Source of the DNA: Streblospio benedicti
Lineage: Eukaryota; Annelida; Polychaeta; Spionida; Spionidae
Length of the DNA stretch: 64,000 nucleotides
Direction of reading: 5' to 3'
NCBI GenBank assembly: GCA_019095985.1
Contig: CM032666.1
Coordinates: forward strand, 43,954,826-44,018,825
Notes under the pieces: generated by a model
Database searches by the model: none
What the model was told of the DNA's origin: nothing
The model's input: only the letters and a program-made list of their open reading frames with translations
Made by a program: the position numbers and the translations under genes
Shown: positions 25,455 to 37,914 of the stretch, in pieces
How positions within the stretch are numbered: position 1 is the first letter of the stretch
Layout of the letters: the number at the start of each line of letters is the position of its first letter

Positions 25455-27173
25455 TTTAGCAGCGTTGCGTTGACAATATATGTGTGCATCCCTCTTCTTG
25501 TAGGGGACTGCAAACGTAAAACGTAAACCGCGATAACGTTCACACGGCCATTTCTGCAAATCAAGCACACGTTTCTACGAATAATTTTAGCCGTGATCGC
25601 CAAAATGTGACCAGCGTCTGTCACATTAAATCTTGGGGTGGAGGGTGGCTTCATATGGGCATAGTATGGGGTCCAGTATTGTTTGAAGGCGTGTGTGGCC
25701 TCGAGTGTGTGGCGGTGTAAATACTAAATTTAGTTTACAAACACTATTCGTATTCTATTATTGTACTATACTATTGTATATGAATAACAGTAGGTCTAGT
25801 TTGTTGGTAAATATAATACCGGTATGTATCCCCCCCCCCCCACACACACACACTCCAATCTATCGACGTTATGGCCCATGGATGGGTCCTTTCGGTAGGA
25901 CACCACGGACAGCAGGGCTGAAATCTTTGACATGTTGGGACATCCACAACAAAACACCATAATGAATTGGGGAACTAGCCACATAGCCACAATTTTTCTT
26001 ATTTTTGCCTTTGGATAATTCACACGCCGTAGACGATCATGATCCGTGATAATTAGTTTTTGTTATAGTTTTTTTCTTATTATTTAATTTATTTTAGAAC
26101 CCAACAATAGATATCCTGCACAAATAGTTCTTAACGTTGATGCATCTACCTGTGTATGTTTAATGTTATTAAGTAGTCCTTTAAATACCTTCTATTCTTA
26201 TATCTGTTGAAAGTAGACATCGAGGCTGACACGCGCTAAACATGGGCAAAAACCAGACGAAACCTGTACGCTGGTACAAATCATTGAAATGGATGTAATA
26301 CTGTAAAATTGAATGTACCTGGTATGCAGCATAAGGTCTCAAAAAAGAGAATATAGTATTAAAAGAAAAAAAAAGAAAAAAATGATGTAATACTGACATT
26401 ATCATTGATTGCATATATCACACCACGTAGCTTAATTACAAGTTAAGTATACACTATTAATTATAATTATAGCTCATTACAAAACAGTGAGGAATAAAGG
26501 ATAATCAAGCTGGACAAAAGCTAAGTATAACGCACAAGCATGAATTAGATATCAGTTCCCATGACTCTGCACGATGAGGTGTAGAATTGCTAAAATCTGA
26601 ATTGCAAATACTTGGAATGCATAATAGATAAAAACAAGACAAAGTCTCATCAAATGGAATAACGCAGAAAAGAGAAATCAACCCTTTTCCGTATAATAAC
26701 TGTTTCATAAAGACTAAATGTAATAAATGTGTGAGCATTTATATGCGTAGACCTACTGTATAGCTGCGTGAAAATCGAATGTAAAATCTATAACTTTATA
26801 GAAGCAAAGTTCTCATTGAAAAATCGAAGTATGATTCAGACGCCTGTTATAGGTTGTAATGGAAATCATGCAGACTGGCGAGAAAGGGATATTAACATAT
26901 TATTATGCACAATTGAATACGGATTAAGATTATACAGGATTTCCGTTAATTTATAGCACTTTTCATTTTTGACACTGCAAACAAACTAATATGGATGTGA
27001 ACACGTGGTGCAGTATAAATGTATGAGTACTTAGTATTTTATATGTGTAGCTTTTTTTATAAACAAACAACCCAGACAAACTATTGGTTTATTTGCAAGG
27101 ATATTAAATGCACAGGAAACATAGACCAATTAACTCGATTTGTGAATGTCAATCAACATTCAGGTGCATTTAT
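25455..27173. other. Intergenic region between coiled-coil gene and scaffold gene A
   Basis: The first 200 bp should hold the promoter and 5' UTR of the minus-strand coiled-coil gene. A poly-C run followed by (CA)n lies at about 25829-25852. The rest is AT-rich with no supported gene. Confidence 0.5.
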
Positions 27174-27184
27174 GTATATATAAT
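27174..27184 (+). promoter_or_regulatory. Possible TATA box of scaffold gene A
   Basis: TATATATAAT lies about 180 bases upstream of the gene A start codon, with no obvious intron between. Placement is by position and wording only. Confidence 0.3.
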
Positions 27185-27362
27185 TCTCTTTGGTTGAGTA
27201 CAGTGATGCCATACAAGTCGAATCAATTGCGATAAAGTGAGCCACGCCCATTTACACGCACCGGCTTAGGTGTATGTCTTCATCAAAAGCAGACCTTTAA
27301 TTGTTCTCATGTATACACATATAACACGGAGGTGGCGAACCGTGTCCACCAAATAGCACGGC

Positions 27363-30300
27363 ATGTCCGGCAGCTCCCAGACAGCCCCCTCGTGCGAGCC
27401 GTGCAGCCACGTGGGAGAGGCGATCTTGGGAGCCCTGGCTGGGGTACTAGCCCTGGCGCTCATTTTGTGCATGGTGCTCATTTTTCTAATAAGGTCAGTA
27501 TAAGATTAATTTCAGCAACCAACTACTTTTACAGTCTTGGTGGGGTTAAAAAAATAAAAATAAACGAATGACATTGAGTGTGGGTTTATTAGTTACAGTC
27601 GGACCTGCTTAAGGTTGATGAGAACGTCTAGTAAAAAAAAAAGAAGTTTTGTGAATCATCACAAAAGTTTGCTCAATGATAGATAATAGTTTATAATAAT
27701 GGAAAAAAAATATTAACACACATCTTCAGGCTTAAATACCTTTAAAACGATATGATTTATTTTTTAATGCACAAGGATTATTTGCTCGAATACACATATA
27801 TACAAATTCTAATTAGCGCTATAAATTGAAAGAACTCAAATTGGAAACATTTTAATGGCATAAATTTATGATTCTTGTAGACTCCATGTGGTTGTCTTTG
27901 TGGCCTATATGAAATAAGTGATTATATGTTCACGCTGTGGAAAATAACAGGGCATTAGATTACACTTTTTTCTGCATATATGTGTCATTTTCCAAAAATA
28001 ATCACAACAATTGTCTTAATGAAATACGCATCATAAATCAGGCACTATAATGACTAGTATTCTATTGTTTTACAGAAATAAAAGAAGATTACGGTGTTTG
28101 CCAAGCGGTATGTGAAAGCTTTTTAGAAAATATAATTAAGTTCATATCTTGCTATACTGTTTATGAGGACACTATTAGGGGTAATAAATTGTCTCAAACA
28201 TAAGGTCCTTAACATATTTCCTGAACCTGTTGTGATATTTAAATATTGCAGTTATAGGATATAAAGTTTATATGGAAAAGAGGTGACCGGCAGATCTTTT
28301 TATAGAACGTATATAGTCATTGTTCAGTCCCAGGGTCATTTTAATGCATTAATGTAGAATTTATTTCACAAGCTACACATTGCCGTACAACTACGTATAC
28401 GTTTCTACAAGTTTAAGGTCTAAATACGAAAATAAATGAGCACGAATCAAAATAACATAATCTTCTATTGGTATTCGTATGTATTTTTCTTATTCCAGCT
28501 GTAAACGAGTGGATAGTAAATCTTCCGTATCACCTGGAGTCAAGCCCTGCCTTCATCTGTGTCAGCTGCCAAAGAATGAGAAACCCAAGCCGTTCGTATG
28601 CCACCAAAGGAAACGATTATATCGAAGGGAATAACAACCGAAACGTGTCTTTCGACAACCCGTGTTGTGTTTTAGAGGTAGACATGACAACTGCAGCCAA
28701 CACATTATCCAATATCAGTGATGCAGGCTATAGCCACAACTCTGACTATGAAGACGTTATAATACAAAACAATGTGGGCAGTATAGAATCAGCCAAAGGT
28801 GAGGGTGATAGTTTGGAAGTTCCTGAAATAAGTTGCAATGTCAGTAATGCAGAGGCTCATATAGGAGTAGACAAATCCGTATTAACTGATGCAATCTGTA
28901 ATGGTGATACTAATGTTTCAAGTGTAGTTGAAATTAGTCAAAGAAAAACTATATCTCACTTGAGCAAAAACTCTGACACGTGTGATTTATCCTGGGATGA
29001 TACAGTCAATGACAGCAGCAAACTGTCGAAACAGAAAACACTAGTGAAAAGATTTTCAAGAGCCTCAGAAGGGCACGTGAGTAAGTTGAAGCATATGATA
29101 GAAAATAAGATGAAAACAAACAATGACTCGGTCGTGTCACACGTGCGCAGCCACATGGACACTTTTTCAGATCCACTCAGAAAATCGTTAAAATTCACGA
29201 GCATTAACACTGTACAGAGTGCACCTAATTTGAAAAATGTTAGACACTCAGAGGTAGTTGGTATACTTAATGAGTCTCCTTCATCTGAGCATTACTATGA
29301 CCCTGTGGGTGAACGGCCAGATGAGCCCAATACATCACAGGACACTCCCGAAGACGTTTATGATGAAGTTATTGTGCCCGTAGACTCCACGGGCGAATTT
29401 TTCTCAGAGAACTTAGCAGTTGCACAGGATAAACTTTGTAGTCGTGCACATGAGAACGAAAAAAAAAATGAACATAAATGCTATTTGATAGATAATAACA
29501 TAGAAGGGAGATATGAGTCTGATTGCAATACACCAGGTCAATGTTGCAGTTCACCCAGAATTAAGATGTGCTTGCCACCCTTACCACCAATTCCTGGCAC
29601 TGACATGGCAGATCACGATAAACACATAGCAGCACATAATGTTAACAGCCACCGTATGCATGTGTTCCATTCTAGTGTCGACAAAACCCACGAGCTTCAA
29701 TGTCCAAGCAACAACAAGGACTCACCGATGCAAGTAGATACTCAATGTAAAGCTGTTCACCAATTAGCCCCAGGAGCTGACCAAGATTGTGAGTATAACA
29801 TCGTAAAGGCACCGTCAGACTTCAACAGTGAGAGTTCTGAGCCAACTACATTTGTTTTGCACATGGCACCGCATGATAGACTATGCAGTGCTCGTGTTCC
29901 TTCAGATAATTCGCCCAAGAAACCGGCACTTCCCGGCCCTAGTCCCAGGTTCTTGTTTCACGACAAACAGGTGTCTAACCTTGAACCAGACGACACGTAT
30001 GAAAGTGTACCAGTTGTACACGCTAAAAGCCGTAAACACAATCAAAATGTGACTGTGAAAATTGTAAAAAATGCAGATGATGAAGGCTATGAAAATATTC
30101 AGTGTGCTAGTAATAAAGGGGATTCGTTAGACAGTAACTATGACATTGTCGACTCCAAGACTTTCGAGAAGAGGCTTGCATCGAAACTTGACAGGACTGA
30201 TAGCATGTTAACAACGGACAATGTGTACATTGACGCAGATAGAACCCGAAACATGTTACCTTTTTATGATAATCAACAGTCTGGTGTTGTTGGTGAACTG

Positions 30301-30411
30301 GAGGATGACGCTCCGTACGAAACATACGACAGTGCTTGTATCGATATCACTTATATGGATATGAGATCTCCCACCCAAAAGGTCTTTGACTATGGTGAAA
30401 GTGAAGCTTGA
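27363..30411 (+). CDS. Scaffold gene A: single-span protein with tyrosine-rich tail
   Basis: I know no named homologue. Exons 27363-27493, 28076-28107 and 28499-30411 join in phase (2, then 1) to 691 residues. The start ATG follows an in-frame TAG nine bases upstream. Residues 1-19 (with CEPC) would be a tiny ectodomain, 20-43 a Gly/Ala/Leu-rich membrane span, and 44-54 a basic stretch RNKRRLRCLPS with a Cys that could be palmitoylated. The remaining 640 residues look disordered and carry tyrosine motifs: YEDV 138, YDEV 342, YNIV 487, YESV 555, YENI 585, YDIV 602, YDN 644, YETY 661 and YMDM 673, plus a PPLPPIP SH3-type motif near 415. YxN and YxxM are known Grb2- and PI3K-SH2 ligands, so the inferred role is a plasma-membrane signalling adaptor with N outside. 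AATAAA lies at 30533. Alternatively it is the tail of a larger receptor with unseen upstream exons. Confidence 0.82.
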
Positions 30412-31517
30412 TAGTAGAATGCTTTTGTATGTATGCTTAATTTTATAACAAACTTAGCTGTGGTAGTTCACATGATTATGCTAAGGAGATGGGAACTGTG
30501 AAAGGCATCATTTAAAATTCTCATACTCACATAAATAAATAGTGACCTTTCAATTTTTGATATTTTAGTGTTTTTAATCCAAATATTTTTCCATATTTAT
30601 TGGTATATTGAACATTACTTTTATAACAGTTCAAACTCATGTTTTTGTGTGTTTTTTACCTGTCTAATGTAGGTTTTATCCTTTTCTGCAACATTACCCA
30701 AATACAAACCCATCTGAAGTTTTTACAAGGTACCCATTTAGCTCGGTGACTCATACTGGAGAGACCTGTATAAAAGTCTGCTTTACACATTAGGGAATTC
30801 TGCCCACGTAGCTCTACGTGCACTGGCAAACTGGCAAATATGTCTTGATATTTTCACCCTGAGTATCAGATGTCCTGAAGAGACCTCTGGCGCATAACTA
30901 TTCTCATTAAAAATTCTGACCCATTACAGGCTGTTAATCTATATTCATATCAGGATGTGAATGAATATAAATGAGGTCAAGTGTAGGATTTGACAACGAA
31001 ATTGGAGTGTCAATCGGTAAATTGAGCATGCTGACGTCTGATTTACCCGAACGAAGTGAAGGTAAATCAGACGTCCGCATGCTCAATTTACCGATTGACA
31101 CGACAATTGTGTGGTCAAATACCATTATATCATGACTAAAATCCACAGTAAATGAGTGTCCGATTCGTTTTTATTTTAGAATAAATCATATCATAACGGT
31201 CTCATGCCATTTTGACCATGCGACGTCAGCGGCTGTATAGAAAATGTGACGGTACTAGTCTAGTTTAGACTAATGCCGTAGTAGTGGTTTCCGCGCGTGC
31301 AGTCGATCGTATAATTGAGCACGCTAGTTGACCAATCAGAGTAGGTTATTGGCGGTGATTTTTGCACGGAATGATAGAATGATCAATCCCAGCTGAGTAT
31401 CAGATGGGTGTGGCGGGTTTAACCAATCAGGTTGCAGTATTTAAACAGGTCACATAAAATTGATACGTTATGTTAATCCGCTCTCAGGTGAAACATTTCA
31501 GAGGTCAATTTGCTTGA
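30412..31517. other. 3' UTR of scaffold gene A and intergenic sequence
   Basis: A likely polyadenylation signal lies at 30533-30538. Beyond that only a hairpin element (30988-31120) is visible before the 3.1-kb tandem duplication begins. Confidence 0.5.
30988..31120. repeat. 133-bp foldback hairpin
   Basis: Two arms of about 60 bp (left containing GTGTCAATCGGTAAATTGAG and ACGTCTGATTTACC, right their mirror) surround a 13-base loop CGAACGAAGTGAA. The inner 40 bp pair almost perfectly and the outer part less well. It is probably a small foldback transposon downstream of scaffold gene A. Confidence 0.8.
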
Positions 31518-32482
31518 CATTTAATACTCAGAGTGAATATTTTGGACATGTTAAAATTTTTTGGACAAATATTCAGTTGGGTTAAAGTTCCCCTCAAATA
31601 GTTATGTTGCGTCTGGTGATCGCAAAACGTTCGCAATTATAAGTAACACTTTGTTTGGCTCTGCTACTCGTCGCACCATGGATTTATAGGATGTCCAATG
31701 CCGCCTCAATACGCCCAAGTTAGTTGACGACTTGACATAATAATATAGGCTACTTATAGGATGCGTTTCACATGTTCGCCTACGATCGCTTATGTGTAAG
31801 GCGTTTTTTTAGATGGTTGTGACGCTTGAACTAGTTTCCAAATAGCCTACTGGGTATATTATATATTCGGTGGTCTGATGTGGCGATATAAAGTTAACTT
31901 TTAAGTTGGAAATCAACACACCGTCTCGTGTAGAATGAGGAAGTTGCGCTATTTAAGATGTAAACCATATTGTAAATGTAAGTTTTTCCCGCACCAGCCG
32001 ACTGTCAAGCTTAAATGAACAAGGGTATTTATGTTATCCTTTAAAAAAGCCACTTTCACTTTAAAAATGATGGCGAGATGGTAGCGTCCTGCACGTCTTA
32101 CGACACTTGTGATAAAGGTGAACCTCTAAACTAGGATATGCAGACATCTGAATACAAGTTATACAGTTCTTAAAGAAGTAAGTAAGCAATTATTAAATAC
32201 GAATTTGGATTAGTAAATAAAACGTTAAAGCATCCGTTTGCAAGGACAGCTACGGATGCATGCTCCACTAGGTTTATGGAGGTTGATAAGCATAAATTAA
32301 ACCACACAAGTTGGAGCATACAGTAGTAGCTTTTAACACGATTGAATGTGACTTACCACATGGACCTCCACACCGAAAGGGTTGTTTAATACGACATTCT
32401 ACAATTATATAGAAGTGTATCTAATAAGGACATTGACCATGGTAGCCCGGCATTCGTTTGAAGGACTTATGTTCGGTATTTA

Positions 32483-32754
32483 GGCATCGACCATTTGATC
32501 TCAAGGGGTGAGGGGGGGGGGCAGCTGGGGGGGGGCTATTTCACCATAGCTTCAATTATTTTTTTTCGTGAGGTGACATCTAATTCTTTTTTTTCTTAGA
32601 TTTTTTAGATTTTTTCTTAGATTACTGAACCTCAATTATTACAAAATTTGACAATTATTTTTTCTGGCAAATGAAACTTATTATTTTTTTTTTTTTCAGC
32701 CTTAATTTTTTCAATATTTTTTTGCCCCCCCCCTGAGATCAAATGGTCGATGCC
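32483..32754. mobile_element. MITE with GGCATCGACC ends and G/C-run shoulders (copy 1)
   Basis: GGCATCGACCATTTGATCTC at the left is mirrored at the right (GAGATCAAATGGTCGATGCC). The inverted ends continue into a G run on the left and a C run on the right. TTA precedes the left end; the right flank here is TTG but in copy 2 is TTA, which suggests a 3-bp duplication of the Harbinger/PIF kind. Non-coding, T-rich interior. Confidence 0.75.
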
Positions 32755-33222
32755 TTGCCGTCATTTCACATTATTGAAAAAGCTGACACAGTCTATGCAA
32801 TTATGTTTAAATATTTCCACCCATATTCAATAGTTTATTCTTTAGAATCTAAGCAGGAAATTGTTTTTTGATTGGCTTGATTAAAATGGGTTGCATTGTG
32901 GATAATATTTTTATTTGATCTAATTTTATTTGTCTTTTTGTATTGCGATATTATGGTATACTAAACAATACGAAAAGCACATTAGTAGTACTGTATCAGC
33001 TTTATTACAACAATATGAAGTGATAAAGTACGAGAACATAAATAAAGCCTAAAACCGATGCCCTTGGCTGCCTGGTCCATGTTCTTATTAGATATCCTTC
33101 TATATTGTAGCAGTAATATATAATAGTGTGTAAATCATAGTAGTCTATATACCACAACCTCTTCCCATGATACTGGGGCCCATGTATATAACCGAGGCCC
33201 CGGGCCAGTCACACATGACTTG

Positions 33223-34154
33223 ATAGCACTAACCTCCAAGCAGAAACGTCCTCTTACAATCAAATACCCCCCTCCCCAGCCACCCTCCTATTTAATATGG
33301 AGGATGGTAGTTTAGTTGCTCCAGAAAAGCTAGATTTGCCATTTTGAGGTTGTATAACGGGTGATCTGGCTTCCTTCAAATCTAGAGTTATCTGGCTGGT
33401 TCGGTAGTTCCGGAGGGAATGTTATTTACATCCTCTGAGAAAGTGGTCTGTGTTTTTCCCATTACAAAGGATTACTCATCTGCTAACCCTTGACTATCTG
33501 TTTCAGTTTTGAGTCGTCTGGACTGCTATCCTGGGCATCTGCAGCTCATTTGGGGTGGATTGTGAGTCATCTAGCTTTACTCCTGGACATATATCTGGCT
33601 GATTCGGTAGTTCCTGAACAAATGGCCCACTTTCTGGCCGCTTACTGGCCAAAAATGTTATCACCTATTCTGAGAACTGCTTTGTGTTTATTTCGTCCTA
33701 TGGTAAAAATGGATCTGCTAATGTGGAACATCTCCTCATCAAGGTCAGCCCGAGGGGGCTATCTGGCGCTCATTTGAGCGTCCCAACGTCTTTCTGATTA
33801 AAGTGGCTTTTGTCCGAGGCTTTGAGGCTGTATAATCGACCTATCCAAACCGCGAAGTGCGCCTTCTGGTGTTTATTGCCCTGGCATACAGGGGTGACGA
33901 AAACAGCTCGCTAACCTGAACCATCTACTTGCTTTTCTGGATCGTCTGGAAGTCTTCATACAGCCCAGGGGGCTCCTGAATATTTGCAACATCCTATTTG
34001 CAGCCATGGCTCCCAGTGAATGTTATGATATTGATTTATTTCCCAGCCAGTGATCCAACCCTAAATGACAAATCCGTCTTAATTTTGGAGATCTGAACTA
34101 CCATCCTCCATGTAAAAATGGAGGTATGTGGGTGTGGTTGTGGGTAGTGCTAAC
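33223..34154. mobile_element. Composite element with internal repeats (copy 1)
   Basis: TAGCACTAACCTCC and TATGGAGGATGGTAGTT at the left face CTACCATCCTCCAT and GGTAGTGCTAAC at the right, forming spaced inverted ends. Between them are about three degenerate units of roughly 230 bp that each start TCTGCTAA and contain a TCGTCTGGA block. Short frames in different units give related peptides (SANLDYLLAFLDRLD, SANLNHLLAFLDRLE), so the units may once have been coding. The element type is unknown. Confidence 0.45.
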
Positions 34155-35594
34155 ATCAATCATAACCTCGTTGCGCAGAATTCACTACTTGCCGTCTGGC
34201 TTCCCTTGACAAAAGAAAAAAACCATTGCATTAATTAGTTAGTAGCATTGGTCTCTCCCTTTCTCCTAGCTGTAAGCTTATTGTTACATATTATTATATA
34301 TAGATTTGCAGGCTTATGATTTTAAGAAATTATTTGGATATTCTTAAATATAGACATGATTCAAGTGGCAAAGTGATATTTAAATGTTTCTTAGTTTGGA
34401 TTATTGACCCGCAGTGAAAGTTGGCTGGATAGATTCATATTTTCCAATAAATGCTGCATGTGATCACCGTTTCTTCCTTCATATGACTCCATATTGAAAC
34501 TTGCATATTTGAAATAATTATACATTTTTTATTTAGATGTCCAGCAGCTAACTTGATTAGTGTAACTTGTCTTGCAACAAGCAAGCCATGACTGCATTGA
34601 ACCAGCACGTTCCAATAACATCTCACCTTGCATTTAATACTCAGAGTGAATATTTTGGACATGTATTTAAAAATTTTGGACGAATATTCAGTTGGGTTAA
34701 AGTTTCCCTCAAATAGTTATGTTGCGTCTGGTGATCGCAAAACGTTCGCAATTATAAGTAACACTTTGTTTGGCTCTGCTACTCGTCGCACCATGGATTT
34801 ATAGGATGTCAATGCTGCTTCAATACGCCCAAGATTGACGACTTGACATAATATATAGGCTACTTATAGGATGCGTTTCACATGTTCGCCTACGATCGCT
34901 TATGTGTAAGGCGTTTTTTAGATGGTTGTTACGCTTGAACTAGTTTCCACATAGCCTGTGGGTATATTATATATTCAGTGGTCTGATGTGGCCCAAAAGT
35001 TAGCTTTTAAGTTGGGAAATCAACACACAGTCTCGTGTAGAATAGAGGAAGTTGCGCTATTTAAGATGCAAACCATATTGTAAAATGTAAAGTTTTCCGC
35101 ATAATGACTGTCAAGCTTAAATGAACAAGGGTATTTATGTTATCCTTTAAAAAGCCACTTTCACTTTAAAATGATGGCGAGATGGTGGCGTCCTGCTTAC
35201 TTAACGACACTTGTGATAAAGGTGAACCTCTAAACTAGGATATGCAGACATCTGAATACAAATTTATACAGTTCTTAAAGAAGTAAGTAAGCAATTATTA
35301 AATACAATTTGGATTAGTAAATAAAACGTTAAAAAGCATCCGTTTTGCAAGGACAGCTACGGATGCATGCTCCACTAGGTTTATGGAGGTTGATAAGCAT
35401 AAATTAAACCACACAAGTTGGAGCATACAGTAGTAGCTTTTAACACGATTGAATGTGACTTACCACATGGACCTCCACACCGAAAGGGTTGTTTAATACG
35501 ACATTCTACAATTATATAGAAGTGTATCTAATAAGGACATTGACCATGGTAGCCACGGCATTCGTTTTAGGCTTGACTTATGTTCCGGTATTTA

Positions 35595-35875
35595 GGCATC
35601 GACCATTTGATCTCAAGGGGTGGGGGTGGGGGCGGGGGCGTGGGGGGCTATTTTCACCATAGCTTCAATTATTTTTTTCGTGAAATTTGACATCTAATTC
35701 TTTTTTTTCTTAGATTTTTTTAGATTTTTTTCTTAGATTACTGAACCTCAATTATTACAAAATTTGACAATTATTTTTTTTCTAGCCAAATGAAACCTTA
35801 TTATTATTTTTCACCAATTTTTTCAATATTTTTGCTGCCCCCCCCCCCCGCCCCTGAGATCAAATGGTCGATGCC
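35595..35875. mobile_element. MITE with GGCATCGACC ends (copy 2)
   Basis: Duplicate of the element at 32483-32754, carried along inside the 3.1-kb unit. It is flanked by TTA on both sides, the clearer view of the likely target duplication. The G-run and C-run shoulders differ in length and composition from copy 1. Confidence 0.75.
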
Positions 35876-36358
35876 TTATACGTTGTCATTTCACATTATT
35901 GAAAAAGCTGACACAGTCCTATACAATTACAATTTAAATATTTCCACCCATATTCAATAGTTTTATTCTTTAGAATCTAAGCAGGAAATTGTTTTTGATT
36001 GGCTTGATTAAAATGGATTTGCATTGTGGATAATATTTTATTTGATCTAATTTTATTTGTCTTTTTTTGTATTGTGATATTATGGTATACTAAACAATAC
36101 GAAAAACATATTAGTAGTACTGTATCAGCTTATTACAACAATATGAAGTGATAAAGTACACGCGAGAACATAAATAAAGCCTAAAACCGATGCCCTGGCT
36201 GCCCTGGTCCATGTTCTTATTAGATATCCTTCTATATAATAGTAGTAATATATAATAGTGTGTGTAAATCATAGTAGTCTATATACCACAACCTCTTCCC
36301 ATGATACTGGGGCCCATGTATATAACCGACGCCCCGGGCCAGTCACACAATGACTTGA

Positions 36359-37314
36359 TAGCACTAACCTCCAAGCAGAAACGTCCTCTTACAATCAAAT
36401 ACCCCCCCCCCCAAACCCAGCCACCCCCTCCTATTTAATATGGAGGATGGTAGCTCTAGTTGCTCCAGAAAAGCTAGATTTGCCATTTTGAGTTGTATAA
36501 CGGGTGATCTGGCTTCAAATCTAGAGTTATCTGGCTGGTTCGGTAGTTCCCGGAGGGAATGCTATTACATCCTCTGAGAAGTGGTCTGTGTTTTTTCCCA
36601 TTACAAAGGATTACTCATCTGCTAACCTGGACTATCTGCTTGCCTTTTTGGATCGTCTGGACTGCTATCCTGGGCATCTGCAGCTCATTTGGGGTGGATT
36701 GTGAGTCATCTAGCTTTACCTCTGGACATATATCTGGCTGATTCGGTAGTTCCTGGAACAAATGGCCCACTTCTGGCCGGTACTGGCCTAAAATGTTATC
36801 ACCTATTCTGAGAACTGCTTTGTGTTTATTTCGTCCTATGGTAAAGGCTTATGGATCTGCTAATGTGGAACATCTCCTTGCCATCAAGGTCGTCTGGAGG
36901 GCTATCTGGCGCTCATTTGGAGCGTCCCAACGTCTTTCTGATTAAAGTGGCCTTGTCTGGAGGCTTTGGAAGCTGTATAATCGACCTATCCAAACCGCGA
37001 GTGCGCCTTCTGGTGTTACTATTGCCCGGCATACAAGTGACGAAAACAGCTCTGCTAACCTGAACCATCTACTTGCTTTTCTGGATCGTCTGGAGGCCTA
37101 TCTGTATCATGTCGAGCATCTAGGGCCCTGAATATTTGCAACATCCCACATTTGGCCTGCTGCGAGCTGCTTAGTCTTCAGTGAACATAACAGATATTGA
37201 TTTATTTCAGCCGATCCAACCCAAATGACAAATCCCTCTAATTCTGGAGGATCTGGAACTACCATCCTCCATGTAAAATGGAGGTATGTGGGTGTGGTTG
37301 TGGGTAGTGCTAAC
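36359..37314. mobile_element. Composite element with internal repeats (copy 2)
   Basis: Counterpart of 33223-34154 in the second 3.1-kb unit. The internal units read more clearly here: SANLDYLLAFLDRLDCYPGH from one, SANLNHLLAFLDRLEAYLYH from another and SANVEHLLAIKVVWRAIW from a third. No continuous frame spans them. Confidence 0.45.
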
Positions 37315-37914
37315 ATCAACTACAACTCGTTGCGCGAGAATTCACTACTTGCCGTCTGGCTTCCCGACAAAAGAAAAAAAATCCATTGCAGACACCAGTT
37401 GTACATTGGCCCCCTCGCCTCCTTCTAGCTGTAAAAAATAAGCTTATTGTTACATATGATTACTTATTGTTACATATGATTACACATCATTTACAATGAT
37501 TACATATTCAAATATAGACATGATTCAAGTGGCAAAGGGATATTAGTAAATGTTTTTAGTTTGGACATTGACCCGCAGAAAGTTACGGATAGATTCATAT
37601 TTTCCAATAAATGCTGCATGTGATCACAGTTTCTTCCTTCATATGACTCATATTAAAACTTGCAATATTTGAAATAATTATACATTTTTATTGATGTCCA
37701 GCAGCTAACTTGATTAGTGTAACTGTCTTGCAAACAAGCAAGCCATGACTGTGATGAACCAGCACGCACGTCTCAATAACATTCACCAGTCACGTAGATT
37801 TAGGCAGGACCTCCATAGATTGTAAGCTTTTATTGGCGTTGACCCCGTTTTTAACTATGTCGTCCCTATGAATAATTGTTTAAAAAGCCTTACATTTACC
37901 CTTCAGAAAACTAG

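Larger units (their letters stand above)
31518..34630 (+). repeat. 3.1-kb tandem duplication, copy 1
   Basis: The unit begins CATTTAATACTCAGAGTGAA and ends near AACATCTCACC. The next base starts copy 2 with the same wording. The unit contains the GGCATCGACC element and the TAGCACTAAC composite listed separately, and no host gene. In the stretches I compared, many of the differences from copy 2 are 1-5 base indels rather than substitutions. Confidence 0.9.
34631..37789 (+). repeat. 3.1-kb tandem duplication, copy 2
   Basis: Second head-to-tail copy of the unit at 31518-34630, ending near AACATTCACC. It carries the same internal elements at the same relative positions and no supported gene. 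It lies directly upstream of scaffold gene B, so any regulatory sequence in the unit is present twice between the two scaffold genes. Confidence 0.9.
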
